NCBI GenBank assembly: GCA_035504415.1
Contig: DATJRY010000007.1
Location: 62,001 to 126,000, forward strand
Reading direction: 5' to 3'
Source of the DNA: Candidatus Sulfotelmatobacter sp.
GTDB taxonomy: Bacteria; Vulcanimicrobiota; Vulcanimicrobiia; Vulcanimicrobiales; Vulcanimicrobiaceae
Length of the DNA: 64,000 bases
The notes under the pieces are model-generated. The model was not told where the DNA came from. It did no database searches and was given only the letters and a program-made list of their open reading frames with translations. Below are positions 61,430 through 64,000 of the stretch, piece after piece (the stretch's first letter is position 1; each line of letters begins with the position of its first letter). The position numbers and the translations under genes were made by a program.

Positions 61430-63258
61430 GCCACCTCGCGACCCGCGGCGCCAAGAGCCGCACGCTCCGGTTCGGACAGCCCGCGACGCGGCCGCTCAAG
61501 GTCTATGCGTTCGATCCGAGTCTGGGGAAAACGCTGGGCAATTTTCTGGTCATCGACGTGCGCTACGAGAAGCTCGAGCCGGGCCCGCTCGGCGAGCGTT
61601 TCGCGGTCGTCGACTACGACGGCTCGACGAAGGGATACTACACGCCGGTCGACCTCGACGAGCCCGATCTGCTGCTCGGGCAAGGCCTGGACCCGACCGA
61701 GGCCGATCCGCGCTTTCACCAGCAGATGGTCTACGCCGTCGCGTCGGAAACGCTCGACCGATTCGAGGCTGCGCTCGGCCGCCGCGTCCACTGGCGCTTG
61801 CCCAAAGGCAAGCAGGAACGGCGGGGCGTGCTCAACCGGCTGTACCTCTTCCCGCACGCGATGGTCCAGGCCAACGCGTTCTACAGCCCGGACGTGCACG
61901 GCATCCTGTTCGGATACTTCCGGGCCAGCGACTATGCCGACGCGCAGGTCGTCCCCGGCGAGACGATCTTCACCTGTCTCTCGCACGACATCATCGCGCA
62001 CGAAGTGACCCACGCGGTCGTCGACGGCATCCGGCAATACTTCATGGAAGCCACCAACATCGACGTCCCGGCCTTCCACGAAGCATTCGCCGACATGTCG
62101 GCGCTGTTCCGGCACTTCTCACACAGCGAGGTGCTGCTCGATACGCTGCAGCGAACGGGCGGGAAGCTCTATCTCGGCCGTGAGACGGCGGACACGACGG
62201 ACCAGGCGCAGTCCAGCTCGCCGCTAGCGACGCGGACGCCGACCATTCAAGCGCAGGTGCGGCCGGACAATCCACTGATCGAGCTGGCGCGGCAATTCGG
62301 CCAAGTCTCGGGGATGCACAACGGATTGCGCAGCGCGCTCGGCATCCCGCAGACGCCCGACGCGATCCGCACGACGACCGAACCGCATCTGCGCGGCGCG
62401 ATCTTGGTCGCGGCCGTCTTTGACGCGTATTTCGACGTCTACTTGCGGCAAACGGCGGATCTCTTCCGCATCTTCCGGGCCGGCGGCGGCTCCGCGCACC
62501 CGGTCGACCTGCCCGGGCCGTTGGCCGCGTTGCTGGCGAACGCGGCGAGCGACATCGCGGACCTGTTCTTTTCGGTCTGCGCACGCGCCCTGGACTACTG
62601 CCCGCCGGTCGACGTCACGTTCGGCGATTTTCTGCGCGCGCTGATCACCGCGGATACGGTGCTCTTCCCGAGCGACACGTACGGCGTCCGCGAGTCCGTG
62701 ATGCAGGCCTTCCGGGCCCGCGGCATCCTGCCGACCGACGCCGAGTTCTTTTCCGAGGACGCGCTTTGCTGGCCGCGCGTCGCGCCGGGCACCTACGATC
62801 CGGTCGTCGGCCTGGAGTTCGGCGACCCGAACGGCTTGACCACCGAGGAGAAGAACGCCAACGCCGCCGTCCTCCATCGCTTCGCGAAGCGTTACGCGAG
62901 GGATCTGGGCTTCGATCCGAAGCTCGCCATCGAGATCCCCTCGTTCCATCCGATGTTCCGCACCGATGAGGACGGCTCGCTGAAGGTCGACATGGTCGTC
63001 GAGATGGTGCAGGTCCACAACGAGCCGCTCGATCCGAAACAGCCGAACCTGGGCAGCTTCCCGCTCCGCTGCGGCGTGACGATGATCATCGCACGCCCGC
63101 CGGTCGTGGCCGATGAACGCAAGGACCCCCAAGTGTCCTTCGTCATCGAGAAGTCGCTCAGCGACGAGCGGCGCATCCGCCAACGCGCCGCCTACGCCGA
63201 ACAAGGCGTTACCGACGGTCCAGCTCACGTCAACCTCGCTCTCCTCCACGGGATCTGA
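61426..63258 (+). CDS. HEXXH zinc metalloprotease-like protein (gluzincin type)
   Basis: A 610-residue protein not assigned to a named family. Zinc-site residues are H192-E193-x2-H196 in DIIAHEVTHAVVDGIR and E219 in VPAFHEAFADMSALFRHF, with D223 four residues on; this is the HEXXH plus E-x3-D arrangement of gluzincins such as thermolysin. Signal peptide and membrane helices are absent, so it acts in the cytoplasm or after non-classical release. The first 180 residues are a mixed domain (KVYAFDPSLGKTLGNFLVID). The central and C-terminal parts are not recognised. It overlaps the phosphatase gene (ATGA) and the MBL gene (TGATG), a strong sign that the three work together. Confidence 0.75.
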   Translation: MSHLATRGAKSRTLRFGQPATRPLKVYAFDPSLGKTLGNFLVIDVRYEKLEPGPLGERFAVVDYDGSTKGYYTPVDLDEPDLLLGQGLDPTEADPRFHQQMVYAVASETLDRFEAALGRRVHWRLPKGKQERRGVLNRLYLFPHAMVQANAFYSPDVHGILFGYFRASDYADAQVVPGETIFTCLSHDIIAHEVTHAVVDGIRQYFMEATNIDVPAFHEAFADMSALFRHFSHSEVLLDTLQRTGGKLYLGRETADTTDQAQSSSPLATRTPTIQAQVRPDNPLIELARQFGQVSGMHNGLRSALGIPQTPDAIRTTTEPHLRGAILVAAVFDAYFDVYLRQTADLFRIFRAGGGSAHPVDLPGPLAALLANAASDIADLFFSVCARALDYCPPVDVTFGDFLRALITADTVLFPSDTYGVRESVMQAFRARGILPTDAEFFSEDALCWPRVAPGTYDPVVGLEFGDPNGLTTEEKNANAAVLHRFAKRYARDLGFDPKLAIEIPSFHPMFRTDEDGSLKVDMVVEMVQVHNEPLDPKQPNLGSFPLRCGVTMIIARPPVVADERKDPQVSFVIEKSLSDERRIRQRAAYAEQGVTDGPAHVNLALLHGI

Positions 63259-64000
63259 TGATGGCAACGACGCGCAAGAAGAAGACGACCCGCAAGAAAA
63301 CCGCGCGGAAAAAGACCGCCGGACGCAAGAAGGCGACGACTCGCAAGAAGACGCCCGCGCGCAAAAAGAAGACGTCCGGACGCAAAAAGAAGACGAGCGG
63401 GCGTAAGAAGACGACGCGCAAGAAGCGTCCGCGTCGCAAGGCGCCCGCGCGCGGCGGCGGTGCCGCGACGCCTGCGCCTACGCCGGCCGAACCCTCGCAG
63501 AGCTCCGGTGACACGCCGACCCCCACCGCGCCGAGCACACCGAGCGCTCCGGCCCCCGCGAGCCCCGCGCAGCCGGCCGGGTCGATCGGCGGCAAAGCCG
63601 GCATTCGCGTGCGGATGTATCGGGTCGGTTTCGGCGACTTCTTTCTCTTGAGTCTGCAAGGACCGGACCGCGTCCATCACATCCTGATCGATTGCGGCGT
63701 GCACGCGAAGGACATCGGCAGCATCGGGGATGCGGTCGCGCAAATGGCGCAAGAGACGGGGCGTCATTTGGATCTGCTCATCGTGACGCACCGGCACGCC
63801 GACCACATCTCCGGCTTCAGCTCGCAGAAGAGCGTATTCGCGACCTTCACCGTCGACCGCGTCTGGATGTCCTGGTTCGAGGACCCGAACAACGCCGACG
63901 CGGTCAAGTTCCAGACCACGCTGACGGCCGTCGCGACCAACCTGCAGGCCAACTTCGCGTTGAGCCCGCCGCTCGAGAACCAATATCTGTACATGGCCCA
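63258..64000 (+). CDS. Metallo-beta-lactamase-fold protein with histone-H1-like lysine-rich tail (3' end outside window)
   Basis: The first 247 codons are present. Residues 1-62 are almost only Lys, Arg, Thr, Ala and Gly in repeats of R-K-K-(T/K)-(T/A), like bacterial histone-H1-type tails that bind DNA or polyphosphate. A Pro/Ala/Ser/Thr linker (about 63-113) follows. The domain from about 116 is an MBL fold: MYRVGFGDFFLLSL, HHILIDCGVH, and the metal motif H178-R-H180-A-D182-H183 in VTHRHADHISGF, as in ComEC-like and other nucleic-acid or small-molecule hydrolases. The ATG at 63258 overlaps the protease stop; ATG 63261 is equally possible. The catalytic half beyond the first motif is outside the window. 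Confidence 0.8.
   Translation, partial: MMATTRKKKTTRKKTARKKTAGRKKATTRKKTPARKKKTSGRKKKTSGRKKTTRKKRPRRKAPARGGGAATPAPTPAEPSQSSGDTPTPTAPSTPSAPAPASPAQPAGSIGGKAGIRVRMYRVGFGDFFLLSLQGPDRVHHILIDCGVHAKDIGSIGDAVAQMAQETGRHLDLLIVTHRHADHISGFSSQKSVFATFTVDRVWMSWFEDPNNADAVKFQTTLTAVATNLQANFALSPPLENQYLYMA

Noticed and set aside
63261-63443. Lysine-rich repeat at the start of the MBL gene considered as a separate histone-like gene or a tandem DNA repeat
   Set aside because: The frame continues without a stop through a Pro/Ala linker into the MBL domain, and the repeat is at the protein level with varied codons.

Overview
The window is gene-dense, very GC-rich bacterial chromosome. Genes are packed in co-directional runs with 1-4 bp stop/start overlaps, GTG starts are frequent, and Shine-Dalgarno sites are weak inside operons. 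No insertion sequence, integrase or CRISPR array is visible. The mix of genes (Ppx-PhoBR-PstSCAB, HrcA-DnaJ under a CIRCE-like element, AccDA, BioB, DinG, Tdh/Kbl) fits a free-living heterotroph. Composition and gene style suggest an uncultured, soil-type high-GC lineage such as Candidatus Eremiobacterota (WPS-2). That assignment is inference; no rRNA is present to test it.

Layout. 1-2063: the 5' part of a Clp ATPase with a ClpE-type zinc finger and a membrane segment (minus strand), a SIMPL-domain secreted protein, a GlsB-like membrane protein and a 7Fe/8Fe ferredoxin. 2079-9910: a tightly overlapping operon of methyltransferase, FAD reductase, SRPBCC protein, ketosynthase, LolD-like ATPase, FtsX permease and AttH/CrtC-like lipocalin protein. 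It looks like a lipid or polyketide pathway joined to its own exporter. 9911-14892: a shortened CoxM-like protein, NifU-like protein, class I aldolase, UbiA prenyltransferase, biotin synthase and a beta-hydroxyacid dehydrogenase. 14915-21912: the phosphate regulon, with an 11-bp-periodic Pho box before pstS and a terminator between pstS and pstC. 21954-29195: threonine catabolism (Tdh, Kbl) interspersed with a TPR-sulfotransferase, an Asp/Asn hydroxylase-like protein and a Nif11-sulfotransferase fusion. 29155-33708: STAS protein, Crp-like regulator, acyl-CoA dehydrogenase, a tail-collar protein, a TsdA-like dihaem cytochrome and a tail-fibre-like protein. 33766-41544: initiator tRNA, adenosine deaminase family, DtxR-type regulator, rhomboid protease, DinG helicase, P1-type nuclease and acetyl-CoA synthetase. 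41616-46661: hrcA-dnaJ (no grpE or dnaK between them), an MDR oxidoreductase, a DUF962 protein and RsmE. 46666-50625: a minus-strand operon of unknown role around a membrane-anchored phospholipase D-like protein, starting from a good sigma70-type promoter. 50723-60184: oxidoreductase, hydrolase, an autoregulated ribbon-helix-helix gene, glycosyltransferase-accD-accA-FtsL/B-like run, RpiR regulator, HAD phosphatase and a second Ppx/GppA protein. 60214-60535: tRNA-Leu(UAA) interrupted by a 238-nt group I intron. 60884-64000: an unusual operon of histidine phosphatase-like protein, HEXXH metalloprotease and a metallo-beta-lactamase-fold protein with a histone-H1-like lysine-rich tail; the last gene runs off the window.

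The most interesting items are the group I intron in tRNA-Leu, the phosphatase/protease/MBL operon next to it, the ketosynthase-exporter operon, the membrane-anchored ClpE-like ATPase, the PLD operon and the Nif11-sulfotransferase fusion.
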